The notes beneath the pieces were generated by a model. The model made no database searches, was not told where the DNA came from, and worked only from the letters and a program-made list of their open reading frames with translations. Source: Utricularia gibba (taxonomy: Eukaryota; Streptophyta; Magnoliopsida; Lamiales; Lentibulariaceae). From it: DNA of 64,000 nt. The stretch lies in assembly GCA_002189035.1 (NCBI GenBank), contig NEEC01000018.1:558001-622000 (forward strand), read 5' to 3'. The translations under genes were made by a program, and so were the position numbers. Below are positions 35,030 through 45,942 of this stretch, piece after piece (positions within the stretch are counted from its first letter, which is position 1; every line of letters begins with the position of its first letter).

Positions 35030-36319
35030 TGTTAAGTGTCATTTTCTAGTTATTTATTAGGTATTATTATGTGTTAATTATGTATTAAGTCGTCCAATTA
35101 GGAATTATATTGATAAGTAATTGATTTTCCTTGGAAAAATCCTATTTTCCTATTTTGTATATACTTTCTGTCTTTTTTCTCACATTTTGACTGAGGCATG
35201 TCATGAGACTGTCGTGGAGTGTTGCAGGTGGTCAAATTATGAGTTTTCGTGCGTTGTACGCAACTTGGAACGATTGTGGGTGTAAGACTGACACTGGTCA
35301 AGGCCCCTGACTTACGGCATGTCAGAGTCTGCAGCAATGATTGGGCGCTAACTTGTACGCAAAGGAAAGCTGCTAGCGCATGCAAGACAGAAGGAATGAT
35401 GGAAAGGGGACTCAAAGGAGTTAATGCACATGAAGAATAATATAAAAGCCACTTGGAGTACTTAGTTTGGCACTTTTGCCATTTTCTCTCTTGTACTTAG
35501 AACTTTTAAGTTCTTCCTCTTCTCCAAGGGGAAGAATACTTAGTTTCCAATTTCGTTTCTGTTTTGATGACCCTTTGTGGTGAAAACCCTTTAGTTTCTG
35601 AGAAGTAGATGAAGTTTCCTTCTAAGTCCTGAGCAATACACTCAGTTCTTCACTGAATTCAATTCGGATTCTGCATACTTCCACACGTCTTGTTACAGCC
35701 TTTCTGTAATGACTCCTAGTCAAGGTCCTTCAGTAGCAGGCCACTCCTCGCAGATTTTGGTGAAGATCAAGGTGAAGAGCACCAACTCCAACCCTACCGG
35801 TTCGAGGGAAGTAGCAGATTGTTTGTGCCTAGGTACTGCGACAGTGGATAGGTTGTGACCTCGGACTTGCCACTGGCCATTGGCAACAGCTGGGCACACG
35901 TGCGCAATTTGGTTTTGAAGGTAATCCTCTTGTCTTCCTAATCGTCCAAGGGGGAAACACATGAGGCTATTCTTGTGTCTCATTGTCAATCAGAGTGTAA
36001 GAGAGAGTAGACTATTCCTTGCTCCTATAATCAGCTATTCGGAAGAAATCAGTGAAAACCGAGGCAAGGATGGACAAAGGAAGAAGATGGAATCTCATTC
36101 CCAGGAACTACATCCCGTAGTCAAGGCCCATCACTTAGGATGTGACTTTTATTTCTGCATCTTAAAAACCCCCTTTTGCAAAACCATGATATTTTGTGAA
36201 AGTTTATTACAAACACTTTTCACGAAAAACAACTCCCTGAGATCGATACTCGTACTACAATTTTTGTGTTTTACATTTTATAAATATTTAAAAATTTGTT
36301 GAGGAAACGACACATAATA
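35030..36319 (+). mobile_element. Solo LTR, family S (copy 1), 1290 bp
   Basis: The ends TGTTAAGTGTC and GACACATAATA are inverted, and the last base pair has mutated from CA to TA. A perfect 5-bp target duplication GTTCC flanks the element (35025-35029, 36320-36324). A TATA box (TATAAAAG at 35441) sits where U3 would end. No internal region or second LTR is present. It lies inside the gag leader of copia body 3. A diverged second copy is at 52727-53967. Confidence 0.85.
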
Positions 36320-36489
36320 GTTCCTTTCTTTCGAGAATGAAATCATCATGACTACCTTGGTGGAGTATTGTGTTCCATCAAGGAGAGGGATCCCCTGAAG
36401 TTATAGGTAAAGACGGGCATAATCGATTGTTGTGATTTGCTTTTGATAACATGAAAAACTAAATCTTTAACATTCAAGTGAAGAAATAG

Positions 36490-36502
36490 GCTCTGACACC
36501 AT
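36490..36502 (-). promoter_or_regulatory. Copia primer-binding site
   Basis: On the minus strand TGGTGTCAGAGCC follows the LTR end directly and differs by one base from the initiator Met-tRNA site. It points to the copia body on its left (body 3). Confidence 0.8.
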
Positions 36503-36795
36503 GATGAAACATTGAGGTTATACCTGTATATAATCATTCAAATTCCATTCAATGAAGCTATTAGACAAAAAGTAGGGATTGCATACAGTGATGAGCTTGA
36601 ATGGTTTTGAGTCTTGATCTTTTATTTTTTTTATTTGTACTTTATTTATTTTGATCCTCTTTTCTTTTGCAATCCATTAAGGTTTTGATCCAATAGATCC
36701 ATCTTCTTCCTCCTCACCGTAGACTTCCAATCTCAATTCAGCAATTTGGGCTGGTTTCACTAGATTTGCAAGGACCAACTCATCACCTTTTAACA
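36503..36795 (-). repeat. Copia LTR shared by two bodies (LTR-B)
   Basis: It runs from TGATGAAACATTGAGG to CACCTTTTAACA on the plus strand. A primer site lies outside its left end, serving body 3. A polypurine tract lies outside its right end (minus strand CAAGGTGGAG, about 36796-36808), serving body 2. From 36580 it matches the right LTR at 45735-45937. One LTR with both signals is what a tandem LTR-body-LTR-body-LTR array gives. Confidence 0.75.
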
Positions 36796-36879
36796 CTCCA
36801 CCTTGATACGTTAATTCTATGTTCTCTATCTCTTCTTGGCTACCCGTCTTCTCTGTTAGTGCTATCTTAATTCATAACA

Positions 36880-37400
36880 AGGAAAATTGCTTCAAGTAGA
36901 GTAATGTTGTCAAGGAATAAACAATCTTTTGCTTGGTCTTCACATATTCCACCTCAATTACCTTCTTCTCTACATAATCCCATAGAACATGAAATTTGAT
37001 GTTAATGTGTTTGGTTCTTCGAAAGAAGGTAGGATTTATTGCCATTCATAGAGTAGATGTGTTATCAATTTTGATGGATAAGCATTTCTCTATTATGATT
37101 TCCAGATCTTCTAGCAGTTTTAGTATCCACACGGCATGATTCGCTATAGCACCACTGGCCATATACTCTACCTCAACTAAAGTTTGAGCAACCACTTCTT
37201 GCTTCTTGCTATTCTAAGCAAATGTAGTTTCAACCAGCATGAAGATGTATCTAGTGATTGATTTATAGTCTTGAGAGTTTCCTGCAAAATCACTATCCAC
37301 ATAACATTTATGTAAAAAGGCAGTATTTTTTTTGTATACTAGGCAGTAATTTGCGGTTCCTTTAATATAGTTCAATACTTGATTGGCACATTTATGTCAA
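36880..37400 (-). pseudogene. Copia body 2: RNase H end
   Basis: The reverse strand reads ANQVLNYIKGTANYCLVYKK, DSDFAGNSQDYKSITRYIF, AQTLVEVEYMASGAIANHA and RRTKHINIKFH, the ordered blocks of copia RNase H with its catalytic Asp (DSDFAG) and Glu (VEYMA). One stop follows IDNTSTL. It continues the RT at 38.6-39.5 kb after an inserted segment. Confidence 0.85.
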
Positions 37401-37404
37401 GATG

Positions 37405-38545
37405 ACCTTTACTAGTAGCCAAGCATGCATTAACTGCAATGGTGGAGGAGATGCCGTGCATGTGGCATGTCGAGCGATATTGGAACACTGGATGGAAGCC
37501 ATGCGAGGATCGACATGCAAGGTCGAGCGCGTTGCACGGTGGACGTGGTGCACATGGCGAGTTCGTCTGGTCGAGCACCGATCAACTTTCACCTTGGTGA
37601 AAGATGTGCGATGCAAGAAGTAAAGTAGGAGGGAGTTGCTGGGTAGTCAGGTAGGGATGTGGGGATGAACGCATTTAGGGAATAGTGCCGTTCATGATCC
37701 GCTTGTGACTCACTCATAGGTTCTAACAAACTTAATTGATTTGGAGAAAGAAATTAGGGTACAACTGCATGATTCACTGAGAACAAATCGATGTGGAAGA
37801 AGGATCAATGGTGCGAATAGGACGGTGGATCCGGAGTGCTAGGGAGTCGCTGGAGGAGGCAAAGGTAAGGGGAATTATCCTTGCGTGCCAGTTCGGGCAA
37901 GAGGAGGAGCCTTCAAGCGGCGTCAATGGTGGCCAAACACCAATGGCAACTCAGTTCGCTGGCATCGTGGAAGCAAAGTGCTCAAGTGAGCAGAGGCGAC
38001 ATGGGTCTTCTACACTCAGAAGCTTAAGTTGTCGGCAACGTGGGTGAACCCACTGGATGGTAGCCACGGTGCTTCAGGTGGAAGCCTTCTAGCATCGACC
38101 AGGCAGAGTGGGTTGAGGCTTCCTATCACGATCTAACTCCCTTATGTTATTTTGTGTATTGGATTGGATGTCAGGACGGCCACAATGGAGGCCGAAGAAG
38201 GTATGCTGATGGGGTAGTCGTGACTTGGGGCAACTGAAAATCATATTTTGACTATGCACATGTTTTGGCTTGATGAAGTGGGAAGTGTCTTCCCTTAGTT
38301 GCTAGGTTGCTATTTCATTTTGCATAGTCTCTTGCAGTGAGTGCCTCCCCCTTCGACTATTAGATTACTGTTCATTTTGCTTACCTTGTATTGGGAAGTG
38401 TCTTCCCTTGTGATGTGTTGTAGGAAGCTGCTTGACCTTGTGAATGCAATGTGATTTTCGGTCCTGGTCTTGCCTTGATCCAATGTGATTAACCTTGAGG
38501 AGTGTTGTTTTATGTAACTTGTGAACATGGGGCATTACAGAATCT
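37405..38545. other. GC-richer inserted segment of unknown type
   Basis: This 1.1 kb block separates copia RT (ending YRFMNKPH) from RNase H (starting ANQVLNYIKG), parts that are adjacent in intact elements. It is clearly GC-richer than its surroundings, especially 37440-38130. On the minus strand it begins TGTAATGCCCCATG at 38539, a start seen in some gypsy LTRs, but no matching terminus or target duplication was found. Open frames inside show no known domain. Confidence 0.5.
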
Positions 38546-38559
38546 CTGCGATCTCTGTG

Positions 38560-40100
38560 TGGCTTGTTCATAAATCGATACAGTAGGCTTATTCCATAGG
38601 AGATATCAGGTTATGTTGATGTTAGATACATTAGAGATCCACCAATGCTCCAGTAATATTTTTCATTTACCAAGTTTTGAGGATCACAAATGATTCTTTT
38701 AGTATCAGTTTCTACACTAATTGATTTTGAATCCAATGATATTGATACTAAGGATCTTTTCTTTTTGTCAAGTTTATATTCATGTACTAACTCCTTTGCA
38801 TATTTTCCTTGTCTCAAATAAATTTCATTATCTATCTATTTCACTTCTAGACCTAGAAAATAACTCGTTTCCCTTAAATCAATTATTTCCAAATTCTCCA
38901 TGAGTTACCAATTTTTCACTCCATCTTGTTATTAAAATGTCATCAACATATAGGCTGATTATAACCTTTTCCCACGATACATTTTTCAATACATAGAGTG
39001 TAGTATCATTTTTGCTCTTAATGAAGCCTTGTCCTTTTAAGTAATCATCTATTTTACTATACCATTTTTTAGAAGCTTGTTTGAATCCATAAAGGGTTTT
39101 GCTTAATAGGAGCACCTTATCCTCTTTTCCCTCTTTTACAAAGCCAAGTGGCTGTAGAACATAAATTTCATCTTTTAGATTTCCATTTAAAAAAGATAAT
39201 TTAAATCCTAATGATGTATTTTACAGTTTTTGCTAGCAACCAAGTCTAAAATCAATTTTATTGTACCCAACCTTGCCATTGATGCAAAGGTTTCTGTGTA
39301 GTATATTCCCTTCTTTTATGTGTAACTTTTTACAACCAATCTAACCTTCAATTTTTTACTATTCCATCTGGATTCAACTTTGTTCTAAACACCATTTTAC
39401 CCCTAGAACATTCTTTCTTGAAGGTTTGTCCATCAATTTTGAAGGTTCATTTTTTTTCGATAGTGTAACTCTGTGATCATTGTCTTGCATCATCCTATGT
39501 GTTGCAAAGCCTTGGAAATAGTTTCTGGTTCTTTTATCATAATGGCTTTGTCATAGAGCACTTCGAGACTTCCGAATTTTTGTACATAAGGTTTGTCTGT
39601 ATGATCACATAAGGATCCATCTTAGGGTATTTCTTTTGAGTCTCCAATATGACTTTCACTTGCATTGATATAACTTCCACTTGCTGAGTCTTCCCTAGTT
39701 ATAGTATCCTGATTATAGTGTGATTTGATGTTATTTGATCTTATTGCTTCCTTTTAAGTGTTGCTTTTTTCTACATCAATTTCTACAATAGCATTGTTTA
39801 TGTCTGATATTTTTGGTTCAACTTTTTTAGAACACCATTATTTTCAAAAGTACTTTTAAAATCATATGATAACAAAATTTTTACAGAAGTCACACATGAT
39901 ATACTTTTCAAGGGTCTGTAAAAACTTCTCCCAAAATCCGTGCACAAACATTTGTGTTACATAATTCAATAGACTTTCTCTTAGGGTTGCCACTTACGAT
40001 ATGCTGTGATTTTTTTCTATTTTCCCTTTCTTTCTCTATTTTTCCTCTATTTAGGTGGCTGCATCCATATATGTCACTATTTGGAGTTCTTCAGTTCTAT
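38560..40100 (-). pseudogene. Copia body 2: integrase end and reverse transcriptase
   Basis: Reverse-strand RT blocks are FLNGNLKDEIYVLQPLGFV, LLSKTLYGFKQASKKWYSKI, DTTLYVLKN, the catalytic SLYVDDILIT (about 38945) and RQGKYAKELV. The last block is IGGSLMYLTST. An integrase-RT linker extends to about 39900 and a faint integrase end to 40100. Several stops and shifts interrupt it. The YVDD box itself is intact. Confidence 0.85.
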
Positions 40101-40779
40101 CAACAATCCTTTCATATCATGATATTGAATGCTATACTTCCTTTTATATCTTGGTTTTTAAATTCTTGATTTTGTTTTTATTTTTCTGTATCTCATTCAA
40201 AAGGGTGGGGCGATTTTGTAACTGAGTAATTTTCAGCTGAATTCATTGAAGGAAATTTACCCTTGTACATTACAGAAGATGAACTTAATTGACGCCTGCT
40301 TTTTCAATGAAATTAATCCATTTTTATGTTTGATGTTTTGCCTTTGAGCTTGGTTGGTCTACATTTACATGCTCTATGATTAGGTTAGGCATTGTCTTAA
40401 GTCCCTGAACCATAGGTCACCTTCCACTAATCCTTAGCAATTGTATACAATTCACTCTCATGTATATTAATTTATGGCGTGGAGATATGACTCACGTGGG
40501 CATGAGCTTTCAAGCCAACCACTTTATTGAATGTAGACTCCATTAATTGTGGTTCTTATCTATTGTTTTTCCATCTCTTTTCTCTTTGCAACTTCTTCAG
40601 TCCCTCAACTAGTTGTTCTTATTTTTATTCTATCACTGAAAATTTATAGCATGTTATTAGTTATTAATTATTATGTATTATTATTGCAATTTTTCTTGGA
40701 GGGAACAAGTGATAAAGGGGAAAATAGGCCTGCAACAATTGTCAATACTCAGAAGAAATAGACAATTAAAAAAGACACT

Positions 40780-41815
40780 TGGGATTTATGTAGTATGGAA
40801 ATCTACCTTCAACTTGCCATGGAGAGATTGAAAAAAGAAATTTTCGAAACACATCATTCAACAAGAATAGGATAATCTACTAAAAGGATTAAATAATGAA
40901 TTATACTACCAATTTGATATGAAGCAATTGAGCAATAGATGAAATATTTTCCGAGAGCATTGGTCATTGTATAAGAGGTTGAGTAATATGATAGGTGTAG
41001 GATAGTACGAGGATGTTCGGATTATTAAGATGGATGAGGAGTGGTGGGAACTTCAAAATGAGGTTAGCATTTGAGTTTATTTTTGTACATTTGTTAAAAA
41101 TGTAATGGCTTATTACATTTATTTGGTGCTTTAAAATTCATTATTGATAGTTTTCTAAATATGATGATGTATTATGGATAGTTTTATTAACTATTGGATT
41201 ATCTTTTCTTCTTAATATGAAATTATTGATAGTTTTCTGAATATGAAGATGTATCATGGTAGGAAAACTCAAAACCTAAGGATTTTAAGGATACACCGCC
41301 AGTGTTTACTTCAATGATTAAAAAGGTTTTTGATTCTGTGGTTGAATATGCTCTGAAGCGCTATGTACCAAATGCAGGTTTAAGACAGGTTGAAGAAGAT
41401 GGAAGTGGTGATTCAATAAATAATGGGTTGGCTAACGGTTCATCCTTGAATGCTTTACAAACAAATGAAATAATGGGATCAGATTTTTTAAGTTATACCC
41501 CTACGCCTCAAGCTCAACCATTAACTCAAAAGAAGCATAAAGCTCATCGTAAAAATAGTGATCGTATAGCTGAAGCTTCAAAGCGATGGGCGAAGGCATC
41601 TGAGATAGTATCTATGGTTGCAAGCAGAAAGAAAACATATTCCATTGCATAGTGTATTAAAGATTCGAAGACTATTCCAAATATTGTTTAAGGAAGTGAG
41701 TTATGGCTTCGTGCTCTGGATTTGTTTCATCGACCAAGCAATAGGGAAATTTTCCTTTCAATTGATGATCATGAGGACCACTACATTGGAATTGTGCATG
41801 CATCTTCAAAGAACG
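40780..41815 (+). pseudogene. Harbinger ORF1: Myb/SANT-like protein
   Basis: The segment NELYYQFDMKQLSNR, stop, NIFREHWSLYKRLSNMIGVG, stop, then IIKMDEEWWELQNE (about 40895-41060) matches the Myb/SANT-like domain of the second protein of Harbinger elements. After a probable intron a clean frame (41302-41652) carries KHKAHRKNSDRIAEASKRWA. Past a TAG comes WLRALDLFHRPSNREIFLSI, like the C-terminal block of the family. In active elements this protein helps the transposase enter the nucleus and bind DNA. Here several stops disable it. Confidence 0.65.
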
Positions 41816-42118
41816 CGGGTAGCACTTCTACATTTTCTCCTGGTCTTGCTCACTCAGATCAAAATGATTCAGGAAATAGATTTGATCAATTTTTCTATTA
41901 GATGCTATTTATGTATAAGAATGTATTCTAATTTTCCATTAGAACATTGCAATCTTTCACATTATCTTGTTCTTTTGTATTTGAGAGACAATACTTATGG
42001 AAATGTATCGATTTACGGTTGAGTTGTTAACCACATAAAATGTATATTTTTTTAATATCTTAATTTATTTATAACCATATAATACCTTTTTTTCATTTCT
42101 ACATTTATTTCTAACCAC

Positions 42119-42123
<5 letters not shown>

Positions 42124-42159
<36 letters not shown>
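42124..42159. repeat. (AT)n microsatellite
   Basis: An uninterrupted AT run of about 18 units lies between the two Harbinger genes, followed by TTTTTTAATTTATTCATT-type short direct repeats up to about 42330. Confidence 0.95.
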
Positions 42160-42160
<1 letters not shown>

Positions 42161-42429
42161 TATATATTAATTCATGTCTAATCACATAGTATGTAGATTT
42201 TTTTAATTTATTCATTAATTTTTAACCACATAATATCTAGATTTTTTTAAATTTATTCATTCATTCTTAACCACATAATATCTTGATTTTTTTAATTTAT
42301 TCATTCATTTTTAACTATACAATATCTAGATTTTTTTTTATGTCTATAAAGAGATGTTAAGGTATTCAATCTCATAAGTCTTCACCTACGAATTCCATCT
42401 TTCTATGCTCTCTTTTATTTTATAGCTTC

Positions 42430-43547
42430 ATCATCCAATTTCAAGATGGGCTTTGTTGCTGAATATATTGAACGGAATTGATAAAGGAGCATATCAAGAT
42501 CTTCGTATAAAAACAATGGTGTTCTATCGATTTTGTGCATTATGGATTGATGAATTTGGATTCAAGAAGAGGCATCATATCACACTAGAGGAGCAGGTGG
42601 CAATTTTTTTGAAGGTTGTTGATACATGAATGGGAAATCGTGCTCTATAAGAATTTTTTCAGCTGACATAATTAGCACATCATTTCATAATGTCCTCAAC
42701 GCATGTTGTCGTATGACATCTATTTGGGTGAAACTAGGAAGAGATCACACACAAGTTCCCGCCTATATTAGGACCAAACCCTGCTATTTTCCATTTTTTC
42801 AAGATTGTGTTGGAGTTATAGATGAAACTCATATAAAAGCATATGTTCCGATTGAAGAAAGAGTGCGCTACATTGGACAGAAAGTGGTTCCTACTCAAAA
42901 CATTTTGACAGTTTGTGATTTCAATATGCATTTCATTTTTGCTGCTGCAGGATACGAAGGAAACACACGTGATAGTAGGATAAGAATGTTTACATAATGA
43001 TGAATATGAATTCCCACATCCACTATCAGGTACTTCATTATGAATCAAGAATTTCATACCATAATATTTGATACATTCTTACTTGTCTAACTTTGTTATC
43101 AAAGGAAAATATTACTTAGTTGATGCTAGTTTTTCCAACACAACAGGTTATACGGCACCATATCTTAGCATGTGCTACCACTTACCAGAATTTCAACGCT
43201 CAAGACGTGGATATACTCAGCCTGAAGAGTGTTTCAACCATAGCCATTCATCACTACGTTTAGTCATTGAAAGATCATTTGATGTGTGGAAAAAACGTTT
43301 TTAAATTATGAATGGCATACCTTGCAACTTGAAGCTATGTCATCAAGTGCATTTGGTTGCTGCAAATGTGGCTCTTCATAATTTTCTTTTGCAAGTTAAT
43401 GCAGAAGATGATGAGCATGAGCTGAGTGAATACAATGATCCAAATCCATTATCTGAAATTGATGAAGATCCAATCGAAGAAAATGAAAACACTGCACAAA
43501 GAAATTCAATGCAAACCATTCATGATGCAATTTATGATCAACTTTGA
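42430..43547 (+). pseudogene. PIF/Harbinger transposase (DDE), lightly broken
   Basis: N-terminal blocks KTMVFYRFCALWIDEFGF and ITLEEQVAIFLKVV are followed by a TGA and MGNRAL. The catalytic part reads DCVGVIDETHIKAYVP (first Asp), RYIGQKVVPTQNILTVCDF and AGYEGNTRDSRI (second Asp). After a spacer at 42997-43067 come GKYYLVDASFSNTTGY, FNHSHSSLRLVIERSFDVWK (Glu) and, after a TAA, VHLVAANVALHNFL. The order and the DDE residues are complete, so decay is moderate. Together with ORF1 upstream this is one two-gene Harbinger element inserted into copia body 2. Terminal repeats were not resolved. Confidence 0.85.
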
Positions 43548-43769
43548 AGAGTTCGGCATGTAAAAGTGTAACAATTATGTTATTTTCAACTTTTTGTGTA
43601 TTTTAAAATTTCTAATCTAATGAATCAATCTTTTGAATGTAAGCAATTAAAAATAAAAAATATTATAAATAAGAATAAATTTAGTTCAAAAGTAAAAATT
43701 TGCTCAGAACATTAGAATCTACTTTTACTTTTGTTAGGTTTACTTCTCTTTCTCAACAGTATATCTATA

Positions 43770-44930
43770 GAAGTAAAATTAAATTATAAAAGTTTTATAG
43801 AACATTGCTTTATAGTGGCTATTTCATGCACTTTTACTTTTCTTCCATCTGCAATCTGTATATATTTCCCACAGGTTGACTTATATTGAGTGAAGGCTGA
43901 CATGTGGCAGATGCGATTGCTACGGCCACTATCCAGTAGTCATATTTCATTGTCTATTTTGTCACTTGTTGTTTCTAAAATGTGATCATTGCAGAAAGTA
44001 GAAATCAAATATTTCTTTTCCATTCAATGGGGTAGAGAAAGATAGTATAGATAGAGCCTTGTGACCTTCCTTTAGATTTTCAGAATTTGTTGTGTTCAAG
44101 GTTCCTCTTTTTCCATCTTCCTTTCTTGCTTTGCATAGCCTTTGTATACGACCTTTCTTTTGAAAATAGTCACATATTTTGTCCAGGTGATAGAAACAAT
44201 TCAGAGGGAGATGGTTCTTTTGCTTATAACAAGGGCAAGGTGCATGCTTCCCTTTTCTTTTTGTCCCACTCCCTTGTTTAAAGATTGCCTTGAAGGCACC
44301 TTCAATCACTTCAATTTTTCGGTATTTCTTTTCTCTGTTTTCAGGGACCTGGAGAACTTCAATGAGTTGGGTAGGTGCATCTTCTTCAGGTTGCCAGTGG
44401 ATTCTGTAGCAGTTATAGCAGAGCTATAAGATCTTGGTAGCACACCCATTATCTTTATCCTTTTCTTTGATCATCTACATACTCACCTAAGGCTTTGAGT
44501 TTCTTGACCGCAAGTAGTAGTGTATCCAAGAATGTAGACACTAAACTTCCTTTAGAGAGTTTAAGATCATCAATCATTCGCTAGAGTTGGGTGATTTCCT
44601 TTTCCTTTTTTTCATATGTTATTGGGAATTGTGCAGCCATCATTTTCGAGGCCTCTTTGGCTATTGTCCAGCTCCTCCATCAATTCCTTTTCTTCCCATT
44701 TTTCCTTTTTGTGAGCATCAAATGACTGGGGTATGTTGGAAGACTTCCCACATTTTCAGCACCTTAAGATGGTTTTCATCTTTGCAGCCCATCTGGTGTA
44801 ATTCTTTCCATCAAACATCCAAGGAGGGAGAGAGTTTGAACTTCCAGATGTCATTCTTGTTTGGTCCTAAAACAAGCTACCAGGTTAGTGGAAATTGAAA
44901 TTTGGGAACTAATAGATCTTTTTTTTTTCA
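43770..44930 (-). pseudogene. Copia body 2: gag, zinc knuckles and protease start
   Basis: Reverse-strand gag starts near 44860 (SLPPWMFDGKNYTRWAAKMK) and passes KGSLVSTFLDTLLLAVKKL. It then reads the paired-knuckle segment HAPCPCYKQKNHLPLNCFYH plus a second CDYF...LCKA. The protease catalytic motif LLDSGRSN lies at about 43935, with IQIADGRKVKV after it. The Harbinger element then interrupts it. Stops and shifts are common. Confidence 0.8.
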
Positions 44931-44951
44931 AGTTATCCCACTTCTCACACC

Positions 44952-45937
44952 ATGAAAGGAAACAAGCCTATAGCTCCCAAACTTAGAGCCTAATTTCAAC
45001 ACCTCCGAACTAGAGGTTTTGGTTTTTGTAAGCTAAGTAATGAGATTTTAAGCTACTCTAGGCAGAAAGGTTTTAACTATTTTATTTTGCTTTATGTTAC
45101 AAATATTTATAGACTAATATATTAAACTAGCTGTTGTGTAGCCATTGAGGATTTCCCACTCAATGCATTGTCCTTGGTTTAGGTGACAATAGGGATGAAA
45201 GTTGGGCCGGGCCAGGCTGGGCTGGCCCGACCCTATTTTAGAGGTCCTTGTCAAGTTTCAGGCTAGGGTTGAGCTAAAGCCCGATTACCTAAAAATATGA
45301 TTAACGTGGACCTAGCCCGATTATTCGTATGGCCAAGCTAGCCCTACTCGGCTCACGGGCTTATCATATAATAAATAAATAATTTTAAAAAATTATTAAA
45401 CATAATTTATAGAAAAAAATGTAAATTTATTATTTAAATTATTAATTCATATTATCTATCTTAAAAATAAAATAATATATATAATGTATTTAAATTATTC
45501 AAAATGAAAAATAATTATAATGATTATATATAAAAATTCTATTTTTAATTGGCCTTAGGCCCGTCGGGCTTTAAGGCCCGAAGCTCAATTAGCCCTAAGG
45601 GCTTAGGGCTTCGAGCCAGAAAACCCGACAATCTTTCAGATCATCAATGTATAGGCCCAAGCCCGTTTTTTTTGGGTCGGGCTAGGCAAGCCCACGGGCT
45701 TGAGCTTTAACTTTCATCCCTAGGTGACAAACATCAAGTGATGGGCTTGAATGGTTTTTATTCTTAAGCTTTTATTTCCTTGTTTTGTACTTTATTTATT
45801 TTGATCCTCTTTTTCTTTGCAATCTATTAGTAATTGATCCAATAGATTCATTAGTGTCACTGTAGACTTCCACTCCTATTCATCATTTTCGTCTGGTTAC
45901 ACCAGATTTACAAGAACTAACTCATCAACTTCTAACA
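44952..45937 (-). repeat. 5' LTR of copia body 2 (LTR-C), carrying a MITE
   Basis: Its plus-strand start TGAAAGGAAACAAGCC follows a decayed primer site (minus strand TGGTGTGAGAAG). It ends CAACTTCTAACA. The part after 45735 matches LTR-B (for example TTATTTATTTTGATCCTC). Removing the MITE and its duplicate leaves about 445 bp, longer than LTR-B, which seems shortened in U5/R. Confidence 0.75.
45190..45722. mobile_element. hAT-type MITE, 533 bp, with perfect 8-bp target duplication
   Basis: The ends are 14-bp perfect inverted repeats, TAGGGATGAAAGTT, like the Ac/hAT terminus. GGTGACAA is duplicated on both sides (45182-45189, 45723-45730). Subterminal GGGCCGGGCC and AAGCCCGTGGGC tracts are inverted too. 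It encodes no protein, so it must have moved with a transposase from another element. Confidence 0.94.
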
Positions 45938-45942
45938 ATTGT

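Noticed and set aside
35249-35440. A 63-residue frame within the solo LTR
   Set aside because: LTR sequence with no domain. The diverged second copy does not keep the frame.
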